A stretch of DNA of 64,000 nt from Bosea sp. OAE506 (GTDB taxonomy: Bacteria > Pseudomonadota > Alphaproteobacteria > Rhizobiales > Beijerinckiaceae). The position numbers and the translations under genes were made by a program. The number at the start of each line of letters is the position of its first letter. Position 1 is the first letter of the stretch. The notes below the pieces were generated by a model. The model worked only from the letters and a program-made list of their open reading frames with translations. It did no database searches and was not told the DNA's origin. The DNA lies in NCBI RefSeq assembly GCF_040546595.1, contig NZ_JBEPOB010000001.1, positions 3,163,001 through 3,227,000 of the forward strand, in the 5' to 3' direction. Below, piece by piece: positions 53,986-64,000 of the stretch.

Positions 53986-54771
53986 TCAGGCCGCTCTCAA
54001 TTCCACCATCACCGGCACATGGTCTGACGGCTTCTCCCAGCCGCGGACATGCTTGGCGATCTGCACGCCTTCCAGCCGGTCGGCGGCCTGGGGCGAGAGC
54101 AGCAGATGGTCGATGCGTATGCCGTTGTTCCGCTGCCAGGCGCCTGCCTGATAGTCCCAGAAGGTGTAGAGGCCGGCCTCGTCGGTGGTGGCACGCAGGG
54201 CCTCGGTGAGGCCGAGGTTGATGAGGTCGCGGAACGCTGTCCGGGTCTGCGGCAGGAAGAGCGCATCCGAGACCCACGCGGCCGGGTCGCGCGCGTCGCG
54301 CGGCTCGGCGATAACATTGTAGTCGCCCGCCAGCACCAGCGGCTCCTCATGGTCGAGCAGCATCCGGGCATGGGCCGTGAGGCGCTTCATCCAGCCGAGC
54401 TTGTAGGGGTATTTCTCGGTGTTCGGCGGGTTACCGTTCGGCAGGTAGATCGAAGCCAGCCGCACGACGCCTGAGCCCAGCGGGAGCACGCCTTCGAGAT
54501 AGCGCGCCTGTTCGTCGGATTCGTCACCAGGCAGGCCGCGGCGGACATCCTCAAGCTTCGCCCGGGAGAGAATCGCGACGCCGTTGAAGGTCTTCTGGCC
54601 ATGGGTCTCGACCTGCCAGCCGGCCTCCTCGATCTCGCGGCGCGGGAAATCGGCATCGACGCATTTGATCTCCTGCAGGCAGAGCGCGTCGGGCTGCGCC
54701 TCCTTCAGGAAATCCAGCAGGTGGCCGAGCCGCTGGCGGACCGAGTTCACGTTCCAGGTGGCGATGAACAA
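53986..54771 (-). CDS. xthA: Exodeoxyribonuclease III
   Basis: This 261-residue AP endonuclease/3'-exonuclease of base excision repair has active-site motifs WNVNSVRQR (start), LQEIK with the metal-binding glutamate, GDYNVIAEPRDA, NNGIRIDHLLLS and the final SDHVPV. Length and motif order match XthA. Confidence 0.95.
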   Translation of the reverse strand: MFIATWNVNSVRQRLGHLLDFLKEAQPDALCLQEIKCVDADFPRREIEEAGWQVETHGQKTFNGVAILSRAKLEDVRRGLPGDESDEQARYLEGVLPLGSGVVRLASIYLPNGNPPNTEKYPYKLGWMKRLTAHARMLLDHEEPLVLAGDYNVIAEPRDARDPAAWVSDALFLPQTRTAFRDLINLGLTEALRATTDEAGLYTFWDYQAGAWQRNNGIRIDHLLLSPQAADRLEGVQIAKHVRGWEKPSDHVPVMVELRAA

Positions 54772-54786
54772 GGGGAAGGCTCCGGA

Positions 54787-55515
54787 TCAGAAGAGACGCA
54801 GGATAAGCGGCACGAGCGCCGCCGTGACAAGCCCGTTCAGCCCCATCGCGATGGCGGCAAAGGCGCCGGCCACGGGGTGGACCTGGAAGGCGCGCGCGGT
54901 GCCGATGCCGTGCGCCGCAAGGCCGGCCGCGAAGCCACGGGCGCGCCAGTCCGTGAAGCCGAGTGCGATCATCAGCGGTGTCACGATCACGGCGCCCAGA
55001 ATGCCCGTGGCGATCACCAGCGTCGCCGTCAGCGAGGGCTCGCCGCCGATCTCACGGGCGATGCCCATGGCGATCGCTGCCGTCACCGATTTCGGCGCGA
55101 GCGAGGCCAGGATCGGCTGCGGAATGCCGAAGGCCGCCGCGATGCCGACGGCGCTGACGACAGCAGTGAAGGCTCCGGCGAAGAGCGCCGCGAGGATCGG
55201 CAGCACGGCCTTGCGCACCAGCGGCCAGTGCCGGTGCAGCGGCAGGGCGAGCGCGACGGTGGCCGGGCCGAGCAGGAAATGGACGAACTGCGCGCCCTGG
55301 AAATAGGTCTCGAACGGAGTGCGCGTCGCCGTCAGGATCGCGGCGAGAATGGCAACGGCGATCAGGACGGGATTGGCGAGCGGATGCCGGTCGAAGCGCG
55401 CGGAGATGCGATCGGCGACGACATAGGCCGCCAGCGTCACGGTCAGCCAGAGCAGCGGGTCGGCGGCGAGATAGACCCAGAGCGTCTCGACCCGCGTCAG
55501 ATCGGGCGCCGTCAC
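54787..55515 (-). CDS. lrgB: LrgB family membrane protein
   Basis: This 242-residue protein has about seven hydrophobic segments. It shows LrgB/CidB motifs FLLGPATVALALPLH, SLAPKSVTAAIAMGIA and GLAAHGIGTARAFQ. LrgAB-type pairs act in murein-hydrolase control or as pyruvate/glycolate-type transporters in other organisms. The GTG start at 55515 overlaps the lrgA stop (GTGA). Confidence 0.9.
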   Translation of the reverse strand: MTAPDLTRVETLWVYLAADPLLWLTVTLAAYVVADRISARFDRHPLANPVLIAVAILAAILTATRTPFETYFQGAQFVHFLLGPATVALALPLHRHWPLVRKAVLPILAALFAGAFTAVVSAVGIAAAFGIPQPILASLAPKSVTAAIAMGIAREIGGEPSLTATLVIATGILGAVIVTPLMIALGFTDWRARGFAAGLAAHGIGTARAFQVHPVAGAFAAIAMGLNGLVTAALVPLILRLF

Positions 55516-55883
55516 GGGTTGGGGTCCGGGCGGCTGTCGACGAGGGCGGCGACCTTGACGAAGACAAACGCGGTGACGGCGAGCGTCAGCGCCGTCGAGA
55601 CGAGGAGCGCGGCGATGAGGCCCGGTCCATGGGCGAGCAGCGATCCGGCATGGCGGACGATGCCGGTGCCGGCCGGCACGAATAGCAGCGAGAGATGGGC
55701 GAGCAGCACGCCCGCCACCGTCGCCAGCGGCGCGCCCTCCAGAGCGGCCGAGGGACGCCAGCGCAGGCCGAGGAAGAGCAGGGCGAGCCCGATGACCGGT
55801 CCCGGCACTGGCAGCGCGAAGAGCCGCGCCAGGGCCTCGCCGGCGAGCTGGCAGGCGAGCAGAAGGGTGAGGGCGAGGATCAT
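55512..55883 (-). CDS. lrgA: CidA/LrgA family holin-like protein
   Basis: This 123-residue protein has four membrane helices and the family motifs ALFALPVPGPVIGLALLFLGL and FVPAGTGIVRHAGSL. It partners with LrgB, to which it is translationally coupled. Confidence 0.9.
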   Translation of the reverse strand: MILALTLLLACQLAGEALARLFALPVPGPVIGLALLFLGLRWRPSAALEGAPLATVAGVLLAHLSLLFVPAGTGIVRHAGSLLAHGPGLIAALLVSTALTLAVTAFVFVKVAALVDSRPDPNP

Positions 55884-55933
55884 GCGGAATGCTCCGGTGT
55901 TGACCCAGCCTATCGCCCCGCAGCGCCATCGAC

Positions 55934-55965
55934 AAAAAAACCTCCCCGCATCGCTGCGGGGAGGT
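55934..55965 (-). terminator. Rho-independent terminator after the BA14K gene
   Basis: On the minus strand a perfect 10-bp stem ACCTCCCCGC/GCGGGGAGGT with loop AGCGAT is followed by seven Ts. It lies 26 bases after the stop at 55992 and isolates that gene from lrgAB. Confidence 0.9.
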
Positions 55966-55991
55966 GTGGACGACCGACAGGTCGCGACATG

Positions 55992-56459
55992 TCAGGGGCA
56001 GGCGCGGACCACGCCGCCCGCGGCGATGTAGGTGCCCGTCTCGGGATCGTAGGTGCGGAAGCGGCGCGAGCAATAGGCCACCGCATCGACATCGGCCTCG
56101 CTGTAGCCATAGGCGCGCACGGGAGCGCCATAGACCGGGGCTGGCGCGACATAGACGGGGGCGGGCTCGACATAGCGCGGGCCGGCAAGGGCACCGGCGG
56201 CCAGCGCGCCACCGATCACGCCGGCTGCGATGCCGGCGCCGACCGCCGCACCGCGGCCGCCACGGTAATAGCCGCCACGATAGCCATAGCGCGGCCCGTA
56301 GCCGTAACGGCGATACTGGACGGTCTCGACGAGATCGCCGGCTGCGCCGGCTGTCGCCAGCGCAGGGGTTGCCATCGCCGCGATCGGTGCGGCGGAGGCC
56401 GGGGCGGCGATCAGGGCCGTGCCGATCAGGGCGGCTGCGAGGCTGAAGGTCTTGATCAT
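55992..56459 (-). CDS. BA14K family exported protein
   Basis: This 155-residue protein has a signal peptide (SLAAALIGTALIAAPASA), a Tyr/Gly/Arg-rich segment (YRRYGYGPRYGYRGGYYRGGRG), a hydrophobic glycine-rich helix (AAVGAGIAAGVIGGALAAGALAG) and a C-terminal BA14K motif (YCSRRFRTYDPETGTYIAAGGVVRAC). BA14K proteins of Brucella and relatives are immunoreactive surface proteins with lectin-like properties. It is monocistronic with a strong terminator. Confidence 0.85.
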   Translation of the reverse strand: MIKTFSLAAALIGTALIAAPASAAPIAAMATPALATAGAAGDLVETVQYRRYGYGPRYGYRGGYYRGGRGAAVGAGIAAGVIGGALAAGALAGPRYVEPAPVYVAPAPVYGAPVRAYGYSEADVDAVAYCSRRFRTYDPETGTYIAAGGVVRACP

Positions 56460-56703
56460 GGACAGATCCTCTCTTCTGAAGCGAGAGGAAGCTTGCGCGT
56501 CCTCCGAAGGGTCACAAAGCGTAATGCGGACGCCTGTATCTCGGAAGGGTGACACGGGATCGCGTCAAAATTTCGTCGTCCTTGCTCGTGTAGAGCGGCG
56601 GCCGTGACGCGGCGGAAGAGCTTGCGCGCGCCGCCATTGCATTCCATATCGCGGCGGCTGATTTTGCACTGCATCATCCGTTGCAAGGATTAAGAGGCCG
56701 ATC

Positions 56704-57288
56704 ATGGCGAACGCCGGCGAAACCCCTCCTCAGAAGACTGCGCTGGCGCCCTCGCAGCTCAGCCTGATGTCACGGATCATCTTCGGCTCGCGCTGGCTGC
56801 AGCTGCCGCTTTATCTCGGACTGATCGTGGCGCAGTGCGTCTACGTGTTCAAATTCCTGAAGGAGCTGGTGCATCTCGTCCAGCACGCGACGGATTTCAG
56901 CGAGCAGCAGATCATGCTGGTCGTGCTGGGCCTGATCGACGTGGTGATGATCTCGAACCTGCTGGTGATGGTCATCGTCGGTGGCTACGAGACCTTCGTG
57001 TCGCGGCTCAATCTGCAGGGCCATCCCGACCAGCCGGAATGGCTGAGCCACGTCAATGCGAGCGTGCTCAAGATCAAGCTCGCGATGGCGATCATTGGCA
57101 TCTCGTCGATCCACCTGCTGCGGACCTTCATCGAGGCCGGCAATATAGGCAGCGCCAACCGCACCACGGACTACACCGAGACCGGAATCATCCTGCAGAC
57201 GGTAATCCACACGGTCTTCATCATCTCCGCCATTGGCATCGCCTGGGTCGACCGGATGACGGTGCCGGCGTCCGGCAAGGGGCACTGA
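56704..57288 (+). CDS. YqhA/UPF0114 (TIGR00645) family membrane protein
   Basis: This 194-residue inner-membrane protein has three to four helices. The segments FGSRWLQLPLYLGLIVAQCVYVFKFLKEL, LGLIDVVMISNLLVMVIVGGYETFVS and KIKLAMAIIGISSIHLLRTFI are characteristic of UPF0114. Function unknown. The ATG at 56704 follows a purine-rich AAGAGG. Confidence 0.92.
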   Translation: MANAGETPPQKTALAPSQLSLMSRIIFGSRWLQLPLYLGLIVAQCVYVFKFLKELVHLVQHATDFSEQQIMLVVLGLIDVVMISNLLVMVIVGGYETFVSRLNLQGHPDQPEWLSHVNASVLKIKLAMAIIGISSIHLLRTFIEAGNIGSANRTTDYTETGIILQTVIHTVFIISAIGIAWVDRMTVPASGKGH

Positions 57289-57312
57289 CGGGTCCGCAAC
57301 AGCCCGCGCGGG

Positions 57313-58842
57313 CTACTGCCCGCGGCCGGCCCGCGAGGCGAAGCGGATGGCCTCTTCGGCGGCGCGGAACAGGGCCTTGGCCTTGTTCACGCATTCGGCC
57401 TGCTCGGAGGCGGGGTTCGAATCATAGACGATCCCGGCGCCGGCCTGGACATGCATGCGGCCGTCCTTGACCACCGCCGTCCGCAGCACGATGCAGGTGT
57501 CCATCTCACCATTGGCGCCGAAATAGCCGATGCAGCCGCCATAGGCGCCGCGTGCATCCTGTTCGAGCTCGTCGATGATCTCCATGGCGCGCACCTTCGG
57601 CGCGCCCGAGACGGTTCCGGCGGGGAAGCCCGCCGACAGCGCCGCGAGCGCGTCATGGCGCGGGTCGATCGTCCCCTCGACATTGGAGACGATGTGCATG
57701 ACCTGGCTGTAGCGCTCGATGAAGAAGGAATCGGTGACCCTCACCGATCCAATCTGAGCGACGCGGCCGACATCGTTGCGGCCGAGATCAAGCAGCATCA
57801 GGTGCTCGGCGCGCTCCTTGGGATCGGCCAGCAGCTCCTGGGCCAGGGCCTCGTCCTCGGCCGGGGTGGCGCCGCGGCGGCGCGTGCCGGCGATCGGGCG
57901 GATGGTGACCGTGTCGTCGCGCAGCCGGACCAGGATCTCCGGACTCGAGCAGACGATCTGGAAGTCGGCGAAGTCGAGATAGCACAGGAACGGCGCCGGG
58001 TTGACGCGGCGCAGCGCCCTGTAGAGCGCAAAAGGCGGAAGCTGGAACGGTGCCTCGAAGCGCTGCGACAGGACCACCTGGAAGATGTCGCCGGCGCGGA
58101 TGTAGTCCTGCGCGGCCGCCACCATCTCCTGGAAGCGCTCCTCGCTGGTGTTGGACATGACCGTCGGCTCGGGCAGGGCGGCGATGTCGATCGCCGCATC
58201 CGGGGGCAGGGGGCCCTCCAGCGCGCGCACCACCGCATCCAGCCGTTCGAGCGCCCGCTCATGGGCGGCACGGGCGGGGACACCCGGCTGGCGACGCACC
58301 GGCGTCACCACATGGATCTCGTCGCGCACCGAATCGAACACGACCATCAGCGTCGGCCGGCTCAGGATCGCATCGGGCACGCCGGTGCCGGTGTCCTTGG
58401 GCTCCGGCAGGCGCTCCATCAGGCGCACCATGTCGTAGCCGAGATAGCCGAAGACGCCCGCCGCCATCGGCGGCAGCTCGCCGGCGCCTGGCGCGTCGTC
58501 CTCGGGAATGGCGCTTTCCTCGAGGAGCGCGCGCAGGCTCTCGAAGGCGGGGCGGGGATCGGGAAGGAAGCCGTCGCCGAGCGCCGGGCGGCAGAGGGCG
58601 GCCTCGCCGTGATGGCAGCGCCAGATCAGGTCGGGCTCGAGGCCGATCATCGAATAGCGACCGCGGACCGCGCCGCCCTCGACCGATTCGAGCAGGAAGG
58701 CAGGCCCGGTCGTGGCGTGGCGCAGCTTCAGGAAGGCGGCGACCGGCGTCTCGCAATCGCCGACCAGCACCTGCCGCAGCAGTTGCGGGGTGCCGGCCTC
58801 ATAGGCGGCGGCGAAGGCCTCGCTGTCCTGCGCCTCCGCCAT
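57313..58842 (-). CDS. trpE: Anthranilate synthase component I
   Basis: TrpE (509 residues) makes anthranilate from chorismate with TrpG-supplied ammonia. The tryptophan feedback site LLES...GRYS is near residues 45-60. Chorismate-binding motifs are FQVVLSQRF, ERAEHLMLLDLGRNDVGRV, SNVEGTID and the C-terminal GYFGANGEMDTCIVLRTAVV...GAGIVYDS. It stands alone rather than fused to TrpG as in some rhizobia. It starts two bases after the ppiD stop, so it is probably translated from the ppiD transcript without a leader attenuator. Confidence 0.95.
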   Translation of the reverse strand: MAEAQDSEAFAAAYEAGTPQLLRQVLVGDCETPVAAFLKLRHATTGPAFLLESVEGGAVRGRYSMIGLEPDLIWRCHHGEAALCRPALGDGFLPDPRPAFESLRALLEESAIPEDDAPGAGELPPMAAGVFGYLGYDMVRLMERLPEPKDTGTGVPDAILSRPTLMVVFDSVRDEIHVVTPVRRQPGVPARAAHERALERLDAVVRALEGPLPPDAAIDIAALPEPTVMSNTSEERFQEMVAAAQDYIRAGDIFQVVLSQRFEAPFQLPPFALYRALRRVNPAPFLCYLDFADFQIVCSSPEILVRLRDDTVTIRPIAGTRRRGATPAEDEALAQELLADPKERAEHLMLLDLGRNDVGRVAQIGSVRVTDSFFIERYSQVMHIVSNVEGTIDPRHDALAALSAGFPAGTVSGAPKVRAMEIIDELEQDARGAYGGCIGYFGANGEMDTCIVLRTAVVKDGRMHVQAGAGIVYDSNPASEQAECVNKAKALFRAAEEAIRFASRAGRGQ

Positions 58843-58844
58843 GG

Positions 58845-60758
58845 TCAGTTCTGGTTTCCGCCGGTGGCGTTGCGGAACGCGGTCTCGTTGATCGCGACGC
58901 CGAGTTCCGCCTGGCGCTGCGTGACATACTGGGCCAGGACATCCTCGCTGACGCTGGCGGCGAGGGTGCGCGAGAAGTTCTCCGCCTCCTGGGTGGTGCG
59001 GGCATAGCTCGGCACCGTGGCGGCATCGACCTTGAACAGGATGCGCCCGCCATCGGCGACGGAAGCCGAGGCACTCTTGCCGGCCGGCGTGCCGAAGATC
59101 AGGCTGACGACGTTGCTCGGCAGGTCCGGGAGCTGGTCCTGGCGGCCAAGACCGTTGGCCTGCTCGATGGTGAGGCCGGCCGAGGCCGCGACCGCATCGA
59201 AGGCCTCGCCTTTGTCGAGCCGCTCGACCAGTTCGCGCGCCTTGGCGGAGAGGCGGGTTGCGACCTCGTCGGTGCGCCACTGCGTCTCGACCTGCGCCTT
59301 GACCTCGTCGAAGCCCTGCTCGCGCGAGGCGTCGATCTTGCGCACATCGTACCAGACATAGCCGGCGTCGCGCGGCAGGCGGATCGCCTCGTTGTCGACC
59401 CCGGGCTCCGAGCGGAAAATGCCCTGGATGGTCGCGTCACCTCCGGGCAGGGCCGGCTCGGTGCCGCCATCGGTGCGGCGCAGGCCGGCATCGACCGGGC
59501 CGACGCTGCGCAACGGCAGGTTGAACTCCTTGGCGATCTCGGCCAGCGGCTTGGCGGCGGCGCGCTGATCCTCGATGCGGTCATGGATCTCGGTGATGCG
59601 GCTCGCGGCCCGGCGGGTCGCGACCTCGCCGCGCATCTCGGCGGCGACGGCCTCGAAGGGCCGCACCGCCTCCGGCACGAGGGCGGTGACGCGCAGGAGC
59701 ACGGGGCCGAATGCGCTGGTGACGGGCGCGCTGACAGCGCCCTCCTGCAGGGCGAAGGCGGCCTCGCGCACGGCCGGGTCGAAAACCTGGGTGCGGGTGA
59801 AGGTGCCCAGCGTCAGATCGGCTGCGGCGACATTGCGGGCGGCCGCGACCGCGTCGAAGGTTTCGCCGGCCTCGATGCGGGCGCGGGCGGCCTGCGCCTC
59901 CTCGGCCGTCGGGAAGGCGATCTGCTGGATGGTGCGCGTCTCGGCTGTGGTGAAGCGCTGCGCCTTGACCTCCTCATAGCGGGCACGGGCATCGGCTTCG
60001 CTGACGGCGCCGGTATCGGCCAGGCTCTCGGCCGTGAGGGCGAGCAGATCGGCGGTGCGCCGCTCGGGCGCCCGGAAGGCGCTCTTGCGCTCGTCATAGA
60101 AGGTCTTGAGCTGAGCCTCCGTCGGCGCCGGGATCTCGCCGGCGAAGGAGGGCGCGAGGCGAACCAGCGTGACGTCGCGGCGCTCGTTGCGCAGGCGGTG
60201 GCCGAGCTCCTGCAATGCGACCGGGGACGCGACGGCGCCGACGACCATCTCGCCGATCTGCTGGCGCAGGATCGTAGCGCGCTGCTCGCGGACATAGGCC
60301 TGCTCGGTGAAGCCGTTGGCGCGCAGCAGCTCGTTGAAGCGGGCGCCGGAGAAATTGCCCGAGGCGTCGCGGAAGGCCGGATCCTCGAAGATCAGGTTGC
60401 GGATGGTGTCGTCGGAGACGGCGAGGCGCATCGCGCGCCCGGTCTGGTCGAGCACCGATTCCGTGATGAGGCGGGAGAGGACCTGCCGGTCGAGGCCGAG
60501 CGCTCGCGCCATTTCGGGGGTGATCTGCCGGCGCTGCTGGCGGGTCAGCTGCTGGACGTCGTTCTGGAAGGCGGTGCGCACCTGCTCCAGCCCGATCTCC
60601 GCCTTGCCGACGCGGGCGACGGAGTTGCGGCCATAGCCCTGGAAGATGTCGCCGATGCCCCAGATCGCGAAGGAGAAGATCAGGAAGCCGAACAGGACGA
60701 AGATCACGAGCTTGCCGAAGAAGCTCTGGCCCGCCTTGCGGATGCCCGTCATCATCAT
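58845..60758 (-). CDS. ppiD: Membrane-anchored peptidyl-prolyl isomerase (PpiD/SurA_N type)
   Basis: This 637-residue periplasmic folding factor has one N-terminal membrane helix (LVIFVLFGFLIFSFAIWGIGDIF, about 17-39), a SurA-like N-terminal chaperone region (ARVGKAEIGLEQVRTAFQNDV, EVSRLI-like helices), and a central parvulin-type rotamase region (TTAETRTIQQIAFPTAEEAQAARARIEAGETFDAVAAARNV). It assists outer-membrane protein folding. It is divergent from tpiA and linked to trpE. Confidence 0.9.
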   Translation of the reverse strand: MMMTGIRKAGQSFFGKLVIFVLFGFLIFSFAIWGIGDIFQGYGRNSVARVGKAEIGLEQVRTAFQNDVQQLTRQQRRQITPEMARALGLDRQVLSRLITESVLDQTGRAMRLAVSDDTIRNLIFEDPAFRDASGNFSGARFNELLRANGFTEQAYVREQRATILRQQIGEMVVGAVASPVALQELGHRLRNERRDVTLVRLAPSFAGEIPAPTEAQLKTFYDERKSAFRAPERRTADLLALTAESLADTGAVSEADARARYEEVKAQRFTTAETRTIQQIAFPTAEEAQAARARIEAGETFDAVAAARNVAAADLTLGTFTRTQVFDPAVREAAFALQEGAVSAPVTSAFGPVLLRVTALVPEAVRPFEAVAAEMRGEVATRRAASRITEIHDRIEDQRAAAKPLAEIAKEFNLPLRSVGPVDAGLRRTDGGTEPALPGGDATIQGIFRSEPGVDNEAIRLPRDAGYVWYDVRKIDASREQGFDEVKAQVETQWRTDEVATRLSAKARELVERLDKGEAFDAVAASAGLTIEQANGLGRQDQLPDLPSNVVSLIFGTPAGKSASASVADGGRILFKVDAATVPSYARTTQEAENFSRTLAASVSEDVLAQYVTQRQAELGVAINETAFRNATGGNQN

Positions 60759-60956
60759 GGAGATCGATCTTTCCCTGGCCTGGCGGGGCGCTCAGAGCGG
60801 CCCTGCCGGTTTTCGTCGGTGCCGCTTATAGGAACCGCGGGGCGATGCCGCAATCGCCCGCGCGGATTCGTGTCGCGAAGCCGCGGTGGACCGGTCGCCC
60901 GATTGCAGCGCGGGGCGGCGGTTGCTAGAGCCGGGCCAACCCATAGGAGGACGCAG

Positions 60957-61719
60957 GTGACGCGCAGCATCAGGCCCCTGGTGGCCGGCAACCTGGAAGA
61001 TGAACGGGCTGAAGGCGGATCTCGCCATCGCGACCGAGGTGGCCAAGGCCTATGACATCGGCCTGAAGAGCGCCGTGGATCTCGCGATCTGCCCGCCCGC
61101 CAGCCTGCTCTATCTGGCGAGCGCCGCACTGGTGGGAACGCGGATCGCGACCGGCGGCCAGGATTGCAGCATGCAGGAGGCCGGGGCTTTCACCGGCGAA
61201 GTCTCCGCTGCGATGCTGGCCGATGCCGGGGCGGCCTTCGCCATCGTCGGCCATTCCGAGCGCCGCACGCTTCATGGCGAGACCAACGCGACCGTGAAGG
61301 CCAAGGCGCACGCCGCGCAGAAGGCGCTGCTGGTGCCGATCGTCTGCGTCGGCGAAACGAAGGCGGAGCGCGAGGCCGGCAAGGCGGTCGCGGTCGTCCG
61401 CAAGCAGCTGCGCGGCTCCATTCCCGACGGCGCCACGGCGGCGACGCTGGTCGTGGCCTATGAGCCGGTCTGGGCAATCGGTACCGGGCTGACCCCGACC
61501 GCAGCCGATGTCGCGGAGATGCACGAGGCGATCCGGGCCGAGCTCGGGCGGATGCTCGGCAAGGCGGCCGCGGCCGGTGTTCGCCTGCTCTATGGCGGCT
61601 CGGTGAAGCCCTCCAACGCCGCCGAATTGATGAATGTCGCCCATGTCGACGGCGCGCTCGTCGGCGGGGCGAGCCTCAAGGCCGAGGATTTCCTGGCGAT
61701 CGCCCGGGCCTGCGCCTGA
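60957..61719 (+). CDS. tpiA: Triose-phosphate isomerase, interrupted by an apparent one-base insertion
   Basis: TpiA interconverts dihydroxyacetone phosphate and glyceraldehyde 3-phosphate. A GTG at 60957 with AGGAGG six bases before it encodes VTRSIRPLVAGN. The expected continuation WKMNGLKADL... is found one frame over, because AAC-TGG reads AACCTGG (extra C at 60992-60993). The rest is intact: the catalytic histidine in GHSERR, the catalytic glutamate in YEPVWAIGTG, and the phosphate loop YGGSVKPSN. Reading from the ATG at 61000 gives 239 residues but loses the catalytic lysine of NWKMNG. Sequencing error or a real frameshift are both possible; for a core glycolytic gene, error seems likelier. 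Confidence 0.9.
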
Positions 61720-61902
61720 GCCCAACGACGCAAAACCGCGCCCGGCGGCTATCGCCGGGGTGGTGCGGCCGTCGCTTGCATGCTATGGGCCGCGCCGACC
61801 CTGCCTGCCGGTTCCGGCCGGTAGCGGCATGAGGTGCGGGTGGCCCTTGGCGGCGGCCCGCACCAGACCCATTTCGTGAGCCTGGCTCAGTCTGTCGAGA
61901 AC

Positions 61903-62304
61903 ATGCAGAACGTCATCATCGTCATCCACCTGATCATCGTGGTCGCGCTCGTCGGCGTGGTCCTGCTGCAGCGCTCCGAAGGCGGCGGGCTTGGCATGGG
62001 CTCGGGTGGCGGCGGGGCTGGCGGCTTCATGACCGGCCGCGGCCAGGCCAACGCCCTGACGCGGGCGACCGCGATCCTGGCCGGAGCTTTCTTCCTGACC
62101 TCGATCATCCTGGCCGTGATGGCGACGCGCGGCCGCGTCCAGCGCTCGATCATCGACGGCGCGCCGACTCAGAGCGCGCCGGCCACGCCGACCGGGCCGA
62201 GCGCTCCCAACGCCGGCGGCGTGCTGGACCAGCTCCGGCAGATGCAGGCGCCGAGCGGCGGGCCGCAGCCGCCCACGCCGGCGCCTCCGGCGCCGCAGCA
62301 GTGA
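61903..62304 (+). CDS. secG: Preprotein translocase subunit SecG
   Basis: SecG (133 residues) is the small subunit of the SecYEG channel. It has two membrane helices (NVIIVIHLIIVVALVGVVLLQ and ATAILAGAFFLTSIILAVMA) around the conserved LLQRSEGGGLGMGSG...RGQANALTR loop, and a long Pro/Gln-rich tail. The ATG at 61903 is preferred; an upstream in-frame start at 61834 adds an unconserved segment. tpiA-secG-pyrG is a conserved alphaproteobacterial order. Confidence 0.93.
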   Translation: MQNVIIVIHLIIVVALVGVVLLQRSEGGGLGMGSGGGGAGGFMTGRGQANALTRATAILAGAFFLTSIILAVMATRGRVQRSIIDGAPTQSAPATPTGPSAPNAGGVLDQLRQMQAPSGGPQPPTPAPPAPQQ

Positions 62305-62317
62305 GGCAGGCACGTCC

Positions 62318-62342
62318 CGCAAAAGTGGTCTCCACTTTTGCG
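62318..62342. repeat. Perfect 25-bp palindrome after secG
   Basis: The 11-base arms CGCAAAAGTGG and CCACTTTTGCG flank a TCT loop. The sequence GCAAAAGTGG with its inverse is, as I recall, a frequent intergenic palindrome in Rhizobiales. It sits 14 bases after the secG stop, before a separate terminator hairpin. Confidence 0.7.
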
Positions 62343-62372
62343 ACAAGGACTTGGCCAAGCAAGTCTTGGCAG

Positions 62373-62399
62373 GGGCCGGGCAACCGGCCCTTCTCTTTT
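62373..62399 (+). terminator. Rho-independent terminator of secG
   Basis: The stem GGGCCGG/CCGGCCC with loop GCAA is followed by TTCTCTTTT. It separates secG from pyrG. Confidence 0.8.
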
Positions 62400-62503
62400 G
62401 TATGGGGTGCGCCGGCCGGCTGGCCGAGCGCGCCTGTGGACAAGCGTGCAGGGCAAGACGGGGCTGCACGCCTGGACTTAGCGAATCGCGCCCGTCGCTT
62501 TAG

Positions 62504-64000
<1,497 letters not shown>

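Overview
The window is high-GC (roughly two-thirds G+C by eye), almost fully coding chromosomal DNA of an alphaproteobacterium. Conserved gene orders (pcm-like/tolC/popZ/valS; ppiD-trpE divergent from tpiA-secG-pyrG), a hybrid-FixL/OmpR-type regulator/FixK oxygen cascade and the style of the intergenic palindromes point to Hyphomicrobiales (Rhizobiales). A Bosea- or Bradyrhizobium-like relative is my inference; no 16S gene is present to settle it.

Layout. 1-0.9 kb: 3' end of an RND efflux pump. 0.9-8.6 kb: an SDR, a phosphotransferase/P-loop kinase fusion, a zinc alcohol dehydrogenase with a FixK/FNR box in front, and a low-oxygen signalling module. That module is an OmpR-type regulator (FxkR-like), a FixK-like CRP/FNR protein and a FixL-type heme-PAS hybrid kinase, with a K-box-like direct repeat between the two divergent regulator genes. 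8.5-11.9 kb: an Apt-like phosphoribosyltransferase and exbB-exbD-tonB. 11.9-12.05 kb: a well-formed small RNA gene on the minus strand. 12.3-28.8 kb: a catabolic region made of a branched-chain-type ABC importer with fused permeases, a Mo/Fe-S/FAD hydroxylase, a 6-hydroxynicotinate reductase-like protein, an UPF0280 protein, a MarR regulator, an enamidase, two tandem PF06684 proteins, a YopT-type cysteine protease and an M20 hydrolase. Three similar palindromic sites lie before the importer, hydroxylase and enamidase, suggesting one MarR regulon for reductive opening of an N-heterocycle such as (hydroxy)nicotinate. 28.9-32.4 kb: modABC, modE and a CueR-type gene, with a Mo-box-like palindrome before modA.

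32.5-39.1 kb: cupin, MFS exporter, sulfurtransferase, AlaX editing protein, SDR, photolyase, tRNA-Asn. 39.3-40.3 kb: tRNA-Cys followed by an AT-rich 0.9-kb insertion bounded by a 46-bp direct repeat of the tRNA 3' half; it carries one MarR-like gene and no integrase. 40.4-64 kb: mostly core genes, including a PAS-like protein of unknown role, pcm, tolC, popZ, valS, phoD, ilvD, a Sel1 protein, xthA, lrgAB, a BA14K protein, trpE, ppiD, tpiA, secG and the start of pyrG. tpiA carries an apparent one-base insertion that separates the start codon from the catalytic lysine region.
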